From contig NC_079882.1 in NCBI RefSeq assembly GCF_029227915.1, positions 62,001 to 126,000 on the forward strand: a stretch of DNA of 64,000 nucleotides, in the 5' to 3' direction. The position numbers and the translations under genes are program-made. Of the stretch, positions 51,501 to 64,000 are shown in pieces (position 1 is the stretch's first letter; each line of letters begins with the position of its first letter). Source of the stretch: Hydractinia symbiolongicarpus (Eukaryota; Cnidaria; Hydrozoa; Anthoathecata; Hydractiniidae). The notes under the pieces were generated by a model. It was not told the origin of the DNA. It did not search any database and saw nothing but the letters and a program-made list of their open reading frames with translations.

Positions 51501-52329
51501 GCCGGCAATTAAACTTCTTCTATTCAGCGTCTCATCAAAAATGAAAACAATTTTGAAAACTACAAGTCTCATGCGTTTTAGTGATGAAAAAATAATTTAA
51601 AAAATCGTTCAGGAAATGAGTTTACTCCCTGGCTACTTTCTTTGTATACTTTTGACTATACGGGCCGAGTCCGGGATTTACGGGAAATCGCGGGTTTTCC
51701 TTTGCCGGCGATTAAACTTATTTTATTCAGCGTCTCATCAAAAATGTGAACATTTTTAAAAACTACAAGTCTCATGCGTTTTACTGGTGAAAAAATAATT
51801 TAAAAAATCGTTCGGGAAATGAGTTTACTCCCTGCGTACCTTCTTTGTATACTTTTGACTATACGGGCCGACTCCGGGGTTTACGGGAAATCGCGTGTTT
51901 TCGTTTACCGGCGATTAAACCTCTTTTATTCAGCGTCTCATCAAAAATGAAAATTTTTTTGAAAACTACAAGTCACATGCGTTTTACTGGTGAAAAAATA
52001 ATTTAAAAAATCGTTCCGGAAATGGGTTTACTCCCTGGGTACTTTCTTTATATACTTTTGACTATACGGGCCGAGTCCGGGATTTACGGGAAATCGCGGG
52101 TTTTCCTTTGCCGCCGATTAAACTTCTTTTATTCAGCGTCTCATCAAAAATGAAAACATTTTTGAAAACTACAAGTCTCATGCGTTTTAGTGATGAAAAA
52201 ATAATTAAAAAAATCGTTCAGGAAATGAGTTTACTCCCTGGGTACTTTCTTTGTATACTTTTGACTATACGGGCCGAGTCCGGGATTTACGGGAAATCGC
52301 GGGTTTTCGTTTGCCGGCGATTAAACATA

Positions 52330-53465
52330 TTTTATTCAGCGTCTCAAAATAACTGAAAACATTTTTTAAAACTGCAAGTCTCATGCGTTTTACTGGTGAA
52401 AAAATAATTTAAAAAATCGTTCGGGAAATGGGTTTACTCCCTGGGTACTTTCTTTGTGTACTTTTGACTATACGGGCCGAGTCCGGGATTTACGGAAAAT
52501 CGCGGGTTTTCGTTTGCCGGCAATTAAACTTCTTTTATACAGCGTCTCATCAAAAATGAAAACATTTTTGAAAACTACAAGTCTCATGCGTTTTAGTGAT
52601 GAAAAAATTATTTAAAAAATCGTTCAGGAAATGAGTTTACTCCCTGGGTACTTTTTTTGTAAACTTTTGACTATGCGGGCCGGGTCTGGGATTTACGGGA
52701 AATCGCGGGTTTTCGTTTGCCGGCAATTAAACTTCTTTTATTCAGCGTCTCATCAAAAATGAAAACATTTTTGAAAACTACAAGTCTCATGCGTTTTAGT
52801 GATGAAAAAATAATTTAAAAAATCGTTCAGGAAATGACTTTACTCCCTGGGTACTTTCTTTGTAAACTTTTGACTATGCCGGCCGAGTCCGGGATTTACA
52901 GGAAATCGCGTGTTTTCGTTTGCTGGCGATTAAACTTCTTTTATTCAGCGTCTCATCAAAAATAAATTTTTTTTGAACACTACAAGTCTCATGCGTTTTA
53001 GTGATGAAAAAATAATTTAAAAAATCGTTCAGGAAATGAGTTTATTCCCTGGGTACTTTCTTTGTGTACTTTTGACTATACGGGCCGACTCCGGGGTTTA
53101 CGGGAAATCGCGGGTTTTCGTTTGCCGGCGATTAAACTTCTTTTATTCAGTGTCTCATCCAAAATGAAAACATTTTTTAAAACTACAAGTCTCATGCGTT
53201 TTAGTGCTGAAAAAATAATTTAAAAAATCGTTCGGGAAATGAGTTTACTCCATGCGTACCTTCTTTTTATACTTTTGACTATACGGGCCGACTCCGGGGT
53301 TTACGGGAAATCGCGTGTTTTCGTTTACCGGCGACTAAACCTCTTTTATTCAGTGTCTCATCAAAAATGAAAATTTTTTTGAAAACTACAAGTCTCATGC
53401 GTTTTAGTGATGAAAAAATAATTTAAAAAATCGTTCGGGAAATGAGTTTGCTCCCTGGGTACTTT
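52330..53465. repeat. Long-range duplicated block, copy B
   Basis: Partner of the block at 46850-47990, with the same rare variants in the same order. Flanking monomers differ between copies, so the duplicated piece is about 1.1 kb. Confidence 0.8.
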
Positions 53466-53799
53466 CTCTGTATACTTTTGACTATACGGGCCGAGTCCGG
53501 GATTTGCGGGAAATCGCGGGTTTTCGTTTGCCGGCGATTAAACTTATTTTATTCAGCGTCTCATAAAAAATGAAAACATTTTTGAAAACTACAAGTCTCA
53601 TACGTTTTACTGGTGAAAAAATAATTTAAAAAATCGTTCCGGAAATGGGTTTACTCCCTGGGTACTTTCTTTATATACTTTTGACTATACGGGCCGAGTC
53701 CGGGATTTACGGGAAATCGCGGGTTTTCGTTTGCCGGCAATTAAACTTCTTCTATTCAGCGTCTCATCAAAAATGAAAACATTTTTGAAAACTACAAGT

Positions 53800-56700
53800 C
53801 TCATGCGTTTTATTGATGAAAAAATAATTTAAAAAATCGTTCAGGAAATGAGTTTACTCCCTGGGTACTTTCTTTGTATACTTTTGACTATACGGGTCGA
53901 GTCCGGGATTTACGGGAAATCGCGGGTTTTCCTTTGCCGGCGATTAAACTTCTTTTATTCAGTGTCTCATCAAAAATGAAAACATTTTTTAAAACTACCA
54001 GTCTCATGCGTTTTAGTGATGAAAAAATAATTTAAAAAATCGTTCGGGAAATGAGTTTACTCCCTGCGTACCTTCTTTGTATACTTTTGACTATACGGGC
54101 CGACTCCGCGGTTTACGGGAAATCGCGTGTTTTCGTTTACCGGCGATTAAACCTCTTTTATTCAGCGTCTCATCAAAAATGAAAATTTTTTTGAAAACTA
54201 CAAGTCTCATGCGTTTTAGTGATGAAAAAATAATTTAAAAAATCGTTCGGGATATGAGTTTACTCCCTGGGTACTTTCTTTGTATACTTTTGACTATACA
54301 GGCCGAGTCCGGGACTTACGGGAAATCGCGGGTTTTCGTTTGCCGGCGATTAAACTTATTTTATTCAGCGTCTCAAAAAAAATAAAACATTTTTGAAAAC
54401 TACAAGTCTCATGCGTTTTACTGGTGAAAAAATAATTTAAAAAATCGTTCGGCAAATGGGTTTACTCCCTGGGTACTTTCTTTGTGTACTTTTGACTATA
54501 CGGGCCGAGTCAGGGATTTACGGAAAATCGCGGGTTTTCGTTTGCCGGCAATTAAACTTCTTTTCTTCAGCGTCTCATCAAAAATGAAAATATTTTTGAA
54601 AACTACAAGTCTCATGCGTTTTAGTGATGAAAAAATAATTTAAAAAATCGTTCAGGAAATGAGTTTACTCCCTGGGTACTTTCTTTGTAAACTTTTGACT
54701 ATGCGGGCCGAGTCTGGGATTTACGGGAAATCGCGGGTTTTCGTTTGCCGGCAATTAAACTTCTTTTATTCAGCGTCTCATCAAAAATGAAAACATTTTT
54801 GAAAACTACAAGTCTCATGCGTTTTAGTGATGAAAAAATAATTTAAAAAATCGTTCGGGAAATGAGTTTACTCCCTGGGTACCTTCTTTGTATACTTTTG
54901 ACTATACGGGCCGACTCCGGGGTTTACGGGAAATTGCGTGTTTTCGTTTACCGGCGATTAAACCTCTTTTATTCAGCGTCTCATCAAAAATGAATTTTTT
55001 TTAAAAAACTACAAGTCTCATGCGTTTTAGTGATGAAAAAATAATTTAAAAAATCGTTCGGGAAATGAGTTTACTCCCTGGGTACTTTCTTTGTATACTT
55101 TTGACTATACAGGCCGAGTCCGGGATTTACGGGAAATTGCGGGTTTTCGTTTGCCGGCGATTAAACTTATTTTATTCAGCGTCTCAAAAAAAATGAAAAC
55201 ATTTTTGAAAACTACAAGTCTCATGCGTTTTACTGGTGAAAAAATAATTTAAAAAATCGTTCGGGAAATGGGTTTACTGCCTGGGTACTTTGTTTGTGTA
55301 CTTTTGACTATACGGGCTGAGTCCGGGATTTACGAAAAATCGCAGGTTTTCATTTACCGGCAATTAAACTTCTTTTATTCAGCGTCTCATCAAAAATAAA
55401 TTTTTTTTTGAACACTACAAGTCTCATGCGTTTTAGTGATGAAAAATTAATTTAAAAAATCGTTCGGGAAATGAGTTTACTCCCTGGGTACTTTCTTTGT
55501 ATACTTTTGACTATACAGGCCGAGTCCGGGATTTACGGGAAATTGCGGGTTTTCGTTTGCCGGCGATTAAACTTATTTTATTCAGCGTCTCAAAAAAAAT
55601 GAAAACATTTTTGAAAACTACAAGTCTCATGCGTTTTAGTGATGAAAAAATAATTTAAAAAATCGTTCCGGAAATGGGTTTACTCCCTGGGTACTTTCTT
55701 TATATACTTTTGACTATACGGGCCGAGTCCGGGATTTACGGGAAATCGCGGGTTTTCGTTTGCCGGCAATTAAACTTCTTCTATTCAGCGTCTCATCAAA
55801 AATGAAAACATTTTTGAAAACTACAAGTCTCATGCGTTTTATTGATGAAAAAATAATTTAAAAAATCGTTCAGGAAATGAGTTTACTCCCTGGGTACTTT
55901 CTTTGTATACTTTTGACTATACGGGTCGAGTCCGGGATTTACGGGAAATCGCGGGTTTTCGTTTGCCGGCAATTAAACTTCTTCTATTCAGCGTCTCATC
56001 AAAAATGAAAACATTTTTGAAAACTACAAGTCTCATGCGTTTTATTGATGAAAAAATAATTTAAAAAATCGTTCAGGAAATGAGTTTACTCCCTGGGTAC
56101 TTTCTTTGTATACTTTTGACTATACGGGTCGAGTCCGGGATTTACGGGAAATCGCGGGTTTTCCTTTGCCGGCGATTAAACTTCTTTTATTCAGTGTCTC
56201 ATCAAAAATGAAAACATTTTTTAAAACTACCAGTCTCATGCGTTTTAGTGATGAAAAAATAATTTAAAAAATCGTTCGGGAAATGAGTTTACTCCCTGCG
56301 TACCTTCTTTGTATACTTTTGACTATACGGGCCGACTCCGCGGTTTACGGGAAATCGCGTGTTTTCGTTTACCGGCGATTAAACCTCTTTTATTCAGCGT
56401 CTCATCAAAAATGAAAATTTTTTTGAAAACTACAAGTCTCATGCGTTTTAGTGATGAAAAAATAATTTAAAAAATCGTTCGGGATATGAGTTTACTCCCT
56501 GGGTACTTTCTTTGTATACTTTTGACTATACAGGCCGAGTCCGGGACTTACGGGAAATCGCGGGTTTTCGTTTGCCGGCGATTAAACTTATTTTATTCAG
56601 CGTCTCAAAAAAAATAAAACATTTTTGAAAACTACAAGTCTCATGCGTTTTACTGGTGAAAAAATAATTTAAAAAATCGTTCGGCAAATGGGTTTACTCC

Positions 56701-57893
56701 CTGGGTACTTTCTTTGTGTACTTTTGACTATACGGGCCGAGTCAGGGATTTACGGAAAATCGCGGGTTTTCGTTTGCCGGCAATTAAACTTCTTTTCTTC
56801 AGCGTCTCATCAAAAATGAAAATATTTTTGAAAACTACAAGTGTCATGCGTTTTAGTGATGAAAAAATAATTTAAAAAATCGTTCAGGAAATGAGTTTAC
56901 TCCCTGGGTACTTTCTTTGTAAACTTTTGACTATGCGGGCCGAGTCTGGGATTTACGGGAAATCGCGGGTTTTCGTTTGCCGGCAATTAAACTTCTTTTA
57001 TTCAGCGTCTCATCAAAAATGAAAACATTTTTGAAAACTACAAGTCTCATGCGTTTTAGTGATGAAAAAATAATTTAAAAAATCGTTCGGGAAATGAGTT
57101 TACTCCCTGGGTACCTTCTTTGTATACTTTTGACTATACGGGCCGACTCCGGGGTTTACGGGAAATTGCGTGTTTTCGTTTACCGGCGATTAAACCTCTT
57201 TTATTCAGCGTCTCATCAAAAATGAATTTTTTTTTAAAAACTACAAGTCTCATGCGTTTTAGTGATGAAAAAATAATTTAAAAAATCGTTCGGGAAATGA
57301 GTTTACTCCCTGGGTACTTTCTTTGTATACTTTTGACTATACAGGCCGAGTCCGGGATTTACGGGAAATTGCGGGTTTTCGTTTGCCGGCGATTAAACTT
57401 ATTTTATTCAGCGTCTCAAAAAAAATGAAAACATTTTTGAAAACTACAAGTCTCATGCGTTTTACTGGTGAAAAAATAATTTAAAAAATCGTTCGGGAAA
57501 TGGGTTTACTGCCTGGGTACTTTGTTTGTGTACTTTTGACTATACGGGCTGAGTCCGGGATTTACGAAAAATCGCAGGTTTTCGTTTACCGGCAATTAAA
57601 CTTCTTTTATTCAGCGTCTCATCAAAAATAAATTTTTTTTTGAACACTACAAGTCTCATGCGTTTTAGTGATGAAAAATTAATTTAAAAAATCGTTCGGG
57701 AAATGAGTTTACTCCCTGGGTACTTTCTTTGTATACTTTTGACTATACAGGCCGAGTCCGGGATTTACGGGAAATTGCGGGTTTTCGTTTGCCGGCGATT
57801 AAACTTATTTTATTCAGCGTCTCAAAAAAAATGAAAACATTTTTGAAAACTACAAGTCTCATGCGTTTTAGTGATGAAAAAATAATTTAAAAA
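53800..57893. repeat. 11-monomer-offset duplication (about 1.86 kb, offset 2,232 bp)
   Basis: 53800-55660 matches about 56030-57893. Shared rare variants are TTTATTGATG, ACGGGTCGAGTCC, CTACCAGTCTC, GACTCCGCGGTTTAC (54101, 56334), TTCGGCAAATGGG (54449, 56681), TTTCTTCAGCG and GAAAAATTAATTT. A single TTTATTGATG monomer is additionally repeated at 55849. Confidence 0.88.
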
Positions 57894-59869
57894 ATCGTTC
57901 AGGAAATGAGTTTACTCCCTGGGTACTTTTTTTGTAAACTTTTGACTATGCCGGCCGAGTCCGGGTTTACGGGAAATCGCGTGTTTTCGTTTGCCGCGAT
58001 TAAACTTCTTTTATTCAGCGTCTCATCAAAAATAAATTTTTTTTTGAACACTACAAGTCTCATGCGTTTTAGTGATGAAAAATTAATTTAAAAAATCGTT
58101 CGGGAAATGAGTTTACTCCCTGGGTACCTTCTTTGTATACTTTTGACTATACGGGCCGACTCCGGGGTTTACGGGAAATTGCGTGTTTTCGTTTACCGGC
58201 GATTAAACCTCTTTTATTCAGCGTCTCATCAAAAATGAAATTTTTTTTGAAAACTACAAGTCTCATGCGTTTTAGTGATGAAAAAATAATTTAAAAAATC
58301 GTTCGGGAAATGAGTTTACTCCCTGGGTACTTTCTTTGTATACTTTTGACTGTGCCGGCCGAGTCCGGGATTTACGGGAAATCGCGTGTTTTCGTTTGCC
58401 GCGATTAAATTTCTTTTATTCAGCGTCTCATCAAAAATAAATTTTTTTTTGAACACTACAAGTCTCATGCGTTTTAGTGATGAAAAATTAATTTAAAAAA
58501 TCGTTCGGGAAATGAGTTTACTCCCTGGGTACCTTCTTTGTATACTTTTGACTATACGGGCCGACTCCGGGGTTTACGGGAAATTGCGTGTTTTTGTTTA
58601 CCGGCGATTAAACCTCTTTTATTCAGCGTCTCATCAAAAATGAAATTTTTTTTGAAAACTACAAGTCTCATGCGTTTTAGTGATGAAAAAATAATTTAAA
58701 AAATCGTTCGGGAAATGAGTTTACTCCCTGGGTACTTTCTTTGTATACTTTTGACTATACAGGCCGAGTCCGGGATTTTCGGGAAATTGCGGGTTTTCGT
58801 TTGCCGGCAATTAAACTTCTTTTATTCAGCGTCTCATCAAAAATAAATTTTTTTTTGAACACTACAAGTCCCATGCGTTTTACTGGTGAAAAAATAATTT
58901 AAAAAATCGTTCGGGAAATGGGTTTACTGCCTGGGTACTTTCTTTGTGTACTTTTGACTATACGGGCCGAGTCCGGGATTTACGAAAAATCGCGGGTTTT
59001 CGTTTACCGGCAATTAAACTTCTTTTATTCAGCGTCTCATCAAAAATGAAAACATATTTGAAAACTACAAGTCTCATGCGTTTTAGTGATGAAAAAATAA
59101 TTTAAAAAATCGTTCAGGAAATGAGTTTACTCCCTGGGTACTTTTTCTGTAAACTTTTGACTATGCGGGCCGAGTCTGAGATTTACGGGAAATCGCGGGT
59201 TTTCGTTTGCCGGCAATTAAACTTATTTTATTCAGCGTCTCATCAAAAATGAAAACATTTTTGAAAAGTACAAGTCTCATGCGTTTTAGTGATGAAAAAA
59301 TAATTTAAAAAATCGTTCAGGAAATGAGTTTACTCCCTGGGTACTTTCTTTGTAAACTTTTGACTATGCCGGCCGAGTCCGGGATTTACGGGAAATCGCG
59401 TGTTTTCGTTTGCCGGCGATTAAACTTCTTCTATTCAGCGTCTCATCAAAAAAAAATTTTTTTTTGAACACTACAAGTCTCATGCGTTTTAGTGATGAAA
59501 AAATAATTTAAAAAATCGTTCAGGAAATGAGTTTACTCCCTGGGTACTTTCTTTGTAAACTTTTGACTATGCCGGCCGAGTCCGGGATTTACGGGAAATC
59601 GCGTGTTTTCGTTTGCCGGCGATTAAACTTCTTTTATTCAGCGTCTCATCAAAAATAAATTTTTTTTTGAACACTACAAGTCCCATGCGTTTTACTGGTG
59701 AAAAAATAATTTAAAAAATCGTTCGGGAAATGGGTTTACTGCCTGGGTACTTTCTTTGTGTACTTTTGACTATACGGGCCGAGTCCGGGATTTACGGGAA
59801 ATCGCGTGTTTTCGTTTGCCGGCGATTAAACTTCTTTTATTCAGCGTCTCATCAAAAATAAATTTTTTT

Positions 59870-62800
59870 TTGAACACTACAAGTCCCATGCGTTTTAGTG
59901 ATGAAAAAATAATTTAAAAAATCGTTCAGGAAATGAGTTTACTCCCTGGGTACTTTCTTTGTATACTTTTGACTATACGGGCCGAGTACGGGATTTACAA
60001 GAAATCGCGTGTTTTCGTTTGCCGGCGATTAAACTTCCTTTTTTCAGCGTCTCATCAAAAATGAAAACAATTTTGAAAACTACAAGTCTCATGCGTTTTA
60101 GTGATGAAAAAATAATTTAAAAAATCGTTCAGGAAATGAGTTTACTCCCTGGGTACTTTCTTTGTAAACTTTTGACTATGCCGGCCGAGTCCGGGATTTA
60201 CGGGAAATCGCGTGTTTTCGTTTGCCGGCGATGAAACTTCTTTTATTCAGCGTCTCATCAAAAATAAATTTTTTTTTGAACACTACAAGTCTCATGCGTT
60301 TTAGTGCTGAAAAAATAATTTAAAAAATAGTTCAGGAAATGAGTTTACTCCCTGGGTACTTTCTTTGTATACTTTTGACTATACGGCCGAGTACGGGATT
60401 TACAAGAAATTGCGTGTTTTCGTTTGCCGGCGATTAAACTTCCTTTTTTCAGCGTCTCATCAAAAATGAAAAAAATTTTGAAAACTACAAGTCTCATGCG
60501 TTTTAGTGATGAAAAAATAATTTAAAAAATCGTTCGGGAAATGAGTTTACTCCCTGGGTACTTTCTCTGTATACTTTTGACTATACGGGCCGAGTCCGGG
60601 ATTTGCGGGAAATCGCGGGTTTTCGTTTGCCGGCGATTAAACTTATTTTATTCAGCGTCTCATAAAAAATGAAAACAATTTTGAAAACTACAAGTCTCAT
60701 GCGTTTTACTGGTGAAAAAATAATTTAAAAAATCGTTCCGGGAATGGGTTTACTCCCTGGGTACTTTCTTTGTATACTTTTGACTATACGGGCCGAGTCC
60801 GGGATTTACGGGAAATCGCGGGTTTTCGTTTGCCGGCAATTAAACTTCTTTTATTCACCGTCTCATCAAAAATGAAAACATTTTTGAAAACTACAAATCT
60901 CATGCGTTTTAGTGATGAAAAAATAATTTAAAAAATCGTTCGGGAAATGAGTTTAGTCCCTGGGTACTTTCTTTGTGTACTTTTGACTATGCGGGCCGAC
61001 TCCGGGGTTCACGGGAAATCGCGGGTTTTCGTTTGCCGGCGATTAAACTTCTTTTATTCAGCGTCTCAAAAAAAAATGAAAACATTTTTGAAAACTACAA
61101 GTCTCATGCGTTTTACTGGTGAAAAAATAATTTAAAAAATCGTTCGGGAAATGGGTTTACTCCCTGAGGACTTTCTTTGTGTACTTTTGACTATACAGGC
61201 CGAGTCCGGGATTTACGGGAAATCGCGGGTTTTCGTTTGCCGGCGATTAAACTTATTTTATTCAGCGTCTCAAAAAAAATGACAACATTTTTGAAAACTA
61301 CAAGTCTCATGCGTTTTACTGGTGAAAAAATAATTTAAAAAATCGTTCGGCAAATGGGTTTACTCCCTGGGTACTTTCTTTGTGTACTTTTGACTATACG
61401 GGCCGAGTCCGGGATTTACGGAAAATCGCGGGTTTTCGTTTGCCGGCAATTAAACTTCTTTTATTCAGCGTCTCATCAAAAATGAAAATATTTTTGAACA
61501 CTACAAGTCTCATGCGTTTTAGTGATGAAAAAATAATTTAAAAAATCGTTCAGGAAATGAGTTTACTCCCTGGGTACTTTCTTTGTAAACTTTTGTCTAT
61601 GCCGGCCGAGTCCGGGATTTACGGGAAATCGCGTGTTTTCGTTTGCCGGCGATTAAACTTCTTTTATTCAGCGTCTCATCAAAAATAAATTTTTTTTTGA
61701 ACACTACAAGTCCCATGCGTTTTAGTGATGAAAAAATAATTTAAAAAATCGTTCAGGAAATGAGTTTACTCCCTGGGTACTTTCTTTGTATACTTTTGAC
61801 TATACGGGCCGAGTACAGGATTTACAAGAAATCGCGTGTTTTCGTTTGCTGGCGATTAAACTTCCTTTTTTCAGCGTCTCATCAAAAATGAAAACAATTT
61901 TGAAAACTACAAGTCTCATGCGTTTTAGTGATGAAAAAATAATTTAAAAAATCGTTCAGGAAATGAGTTTACTCCCTGGGTACTTTCTTTGTAAACTTTT
62001 GACTATGCCGGCCGAGTCCGGGATTTACGGGAAATCGCGTGTTTTCGCTTGCCGGCGATGAAACTTCTTTTATTCAGCGTCTCATCAAAAATAAATTTTT
62101 TTTGAACACTACAAGTCTCATGCGTTTTAGTGATGAAAAAATAATTTAAAAAATCGTTCGGGAAATGAGTTTACTCCCTGCGTACCTTCTTTGTATACTT
62201 TTGACTATACGGACCGACTCCGGGGTTTACGGGAAATCGCGTGTTTTCGTTTGCCGGCGATTAAACTTCTTTTATTCAGTGTCTCATCAAAAATGAAAAA
62301 AATTTTGAAAACTACAAGTCTCATGCGTTTTAGTGATGAAAAAATAATTTAAAAAATCGTTCGGGAAATGAGTTTACTCCCTGGGTACTTTCTCTGTATA
62401 CTTTTGACTATACGGGCCGAGTCCAGGATTTGCGGGAAATCGCGGGTTTTCGTTTGCCGGCGATTAAACTTATTTTATTCAGCGTCTCATAAAAAATAAA
62501 AACAATTTTGAAAACTACAAGTCTCATGCGTTTTACTGGTGAAAAAATAATTTAAAAAATCGTTCCGGGAATGGGTTTACTCCCTGGGTACTTTCTTTGT
62601 ATACTTTTGACTATACGGGCCGAGTCCGGGATTTACGGGAAATCGCGGGTTTTCGTTTGCCGGCAATTAAACTTCTTTTATTCACCGTCTCATCAAAAAT
62701 GAAAACATTTTTGAAAACTACAAATCTCATGCGTTTTAGTGATGAAAAAATAATTTAAAAAATCGTTCGGGAAATGAGTTTAGTCCCTGGGTACTTTCTT

Positions 62801-62912
62801 TGTGTACTTTTGACTATGCGGGCCGACTCCGGGGTTCACGGGAAATCGCGGGTTTTCGTTTGCCGGCGATTAAACTTCTTTTATTCAGCGTCTCAAAAAA
62901 AAATGAAAACAT
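59870..62912. repeat. 9-monomer-offset duplication (about 1.2 kb, offset 1,827 bp)
   Basis: 59870-61085 matches 61697-62912. Shared variants include AGTCCCATGCG, the TACAAG monomer, GGCGATGAAACTTC, CGTTCCGGGAATGGG, TTCACCGTCTC and GTTTAGTCCC (60951, 62778). Between the copies the monomers are of other types. Confidence 0.85.
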
Positions 62913-62999
62913 TTTTTAAAACTACCAGTCTCATGCGTTTTAGTGATGAAAAAATAATTTAAAAAATCGTTCGGGAAATGAGTTTACTCCCTGCGTACC

Positions 63000-64000
63000 T
63001 TCTTTGTGTACTTTTGACTATACGGGACGAGTCCGGGATTTACGGAAAATCGCGGGTTTTCGTTTGCCGGCGATTAAACCTCTTTTATTCAGCGTCTCAT
63101 CAAAAATGAAAACATTTTTGAAAACTACAAGTCTCATGGGTTTTAGTGATGAAAAAATAATTTAAAAAATCGTTCAGGAAATGCGTTTACTCCCTGGGTA
63201 CTTTCTTTGTAAACTTTTGACTATGCGGGCCGAGTCTGGGATTTACGGGAAATCGCGGGTTTTCGTTTGCCGGCAATTAAACTTCTTTTATTCAGCGTCT
63301 CATCAAAAATGAAAACATTTTTGAAAACTACAAGTCTCATGCGTTTTAGTGATGAAAAAATAATTAAAAAAATCGTTCAGGAAATGAGTTTACTCCCTGG
63401 GTACTTTCTTTGTATACTTTTGACTATACGGGCCGAGTCCGGGATTTACGGGAAATCGCGGGTTTTCCTTTGCCGCCGATTAAACTTATTTTATTCAGCG
63501 TCTCAAAAAAAATGAAAACATTTTTGAAAACTACAAGTCTCATGCGTTTTACTGGTGAAAAAATAATTTAAAAAATCGTTCGGGAAATGGGTTTACTCCC
63601 TGGGTACTTTCTTTGTGTACTTTTGACTATACGGGACGAGTCCGGGATTTACGGAAAATCGCGGGTTTTCGTTTGCCGGCAATTAAACTTCTTTTATTCA
63701 GCGTCTCATCAAAAATGAAAACATTTTTGAAAACTACAAGTCTCATGGGTTTTAGTGATGAAAAAATAATTTAAAAAATCGTTCAGGAAATGCGTTTACT
63801 CCCTGGGTACTTTCTTTGTAAACTTTTGACTATGCGGGCCGAGTCTGGGATTTACGGGAAATCGCGGGTTTTCGTTTGCCGGCAATTAAACTTCTTTTAT
63901 TCAGCGTCTCATAAAAAATGAAAACATTTTTGAAAACTACAAGTCTCATGCGTTTTAGTGATGAAAAAATAATTAAAAAAATCGTTCAGGAAATGAGTTT
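63000..64000. repeat. Trimer duplication at the right edge (offset 609 bp)
   Basis: The order GGGACGAGTCC, TCTCATGGG, GCGGGCCGAGTCTGGG, then ATAATTAAAA, starts near 63012 and again 609 bp later, and the second copy is cut by the window end. The same trimer is found near 46.0-46.4 kb. Confidence 0.8.

Larger units (their letters stand above)
22822..64000. repeat. 203-bp satellite array, right block (about 203 monomers, open at right edge)
   Basis: Same head-to-tail monomer and same phase as the left block. The landmark at 2396 and the last one at 63995 are 60,272 bp apart after removing the insertion and its duplication, close to 297 x 203. Common variants here are GTAAACTTTTGACTATGCC, TTTATATACTTTTGAC, TTCAGGAAATGAG, TTTTCCTTTGCC and GTGTGCCGGCAATT. 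TTCTGACTAAACGG is not seen beyond the first monomers after the LINE. Open frames of 61-82 codons recur at repeat spacing and are not genes. The array continues beyond the window. Confidence 0.98.

Noticed and set aside
2242-64000. CRISPR-like array
   Set aside because: The whole 203-bp unit is repeated without unique spacers, and the context is eukaryotic.

Overview
This window looks like metazoan nuclear DNA. It holds a spliced, intron-containing gene related to mobile-element transposases, a 5'-truncated non-LTR retrotransposon with a (TAA)n tail, and a very large satellite array. AT-rich flanks plus a RAG1-type N-terminal zinc module on a D...D transposase-like domain would fit a cnidarian such as a hydrozoan. 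That assignment is inference from general family knowledge. Nothing bacterial is present: no operons, Shine-Dalgarno starts, tRNAs, rRNAs or CRISPR arrays.

Layout. Positions 1-1643 carry the 5' part of a minus-strand gene. Exon 1 is 1643-1158 and has Cys/His zinc ligands, an IHPxxFCxxC motif and two GGRP hooks. A 130-bp intron separates it from exon 2, 1027-208, which has a transposase-like region with two candidate catalytic Asp residues. A second intron ends at the left edge, so exon 3 lies outside the window. Positions 1644-2241 are non-coding flank with small hairpins. From 2242 to the right edge the DNA is one tandem array of a 203-bp monomer, about 297 copies by arithmetic on a landmark. 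It is interrupted once, at 21503-22821, by a LINE fragment with a perfect 8-bp target-site duplication. The array runs past the right edge.

The array has higher-order structure. Near its left edge, successive units of 7, 8 and 9 monomers are followed by a 15- to 16-monomer superunit present three times. To the right of the LINE the monomer subfamilies change, and local duplications of 2, 3, 9 and 11 monomers plus one 27-monomer-offset duplication are visible. The canonical monomer has a GC-rich part with four CGGG boxes about 10 bp apart, and an AT-rich part with a perfect 9-bp dyad. These are the features one would look for in a centromeric or heterochromatic satellite, but no functional evidence is available from sequence alone.

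The many short open frames (61-101 codons) inside the array are by-products of the repeat and are not annotated as genes. The only coding content I support is the RAG1-N/transposase-like gene and the dead reverse-transcriptase fragment.
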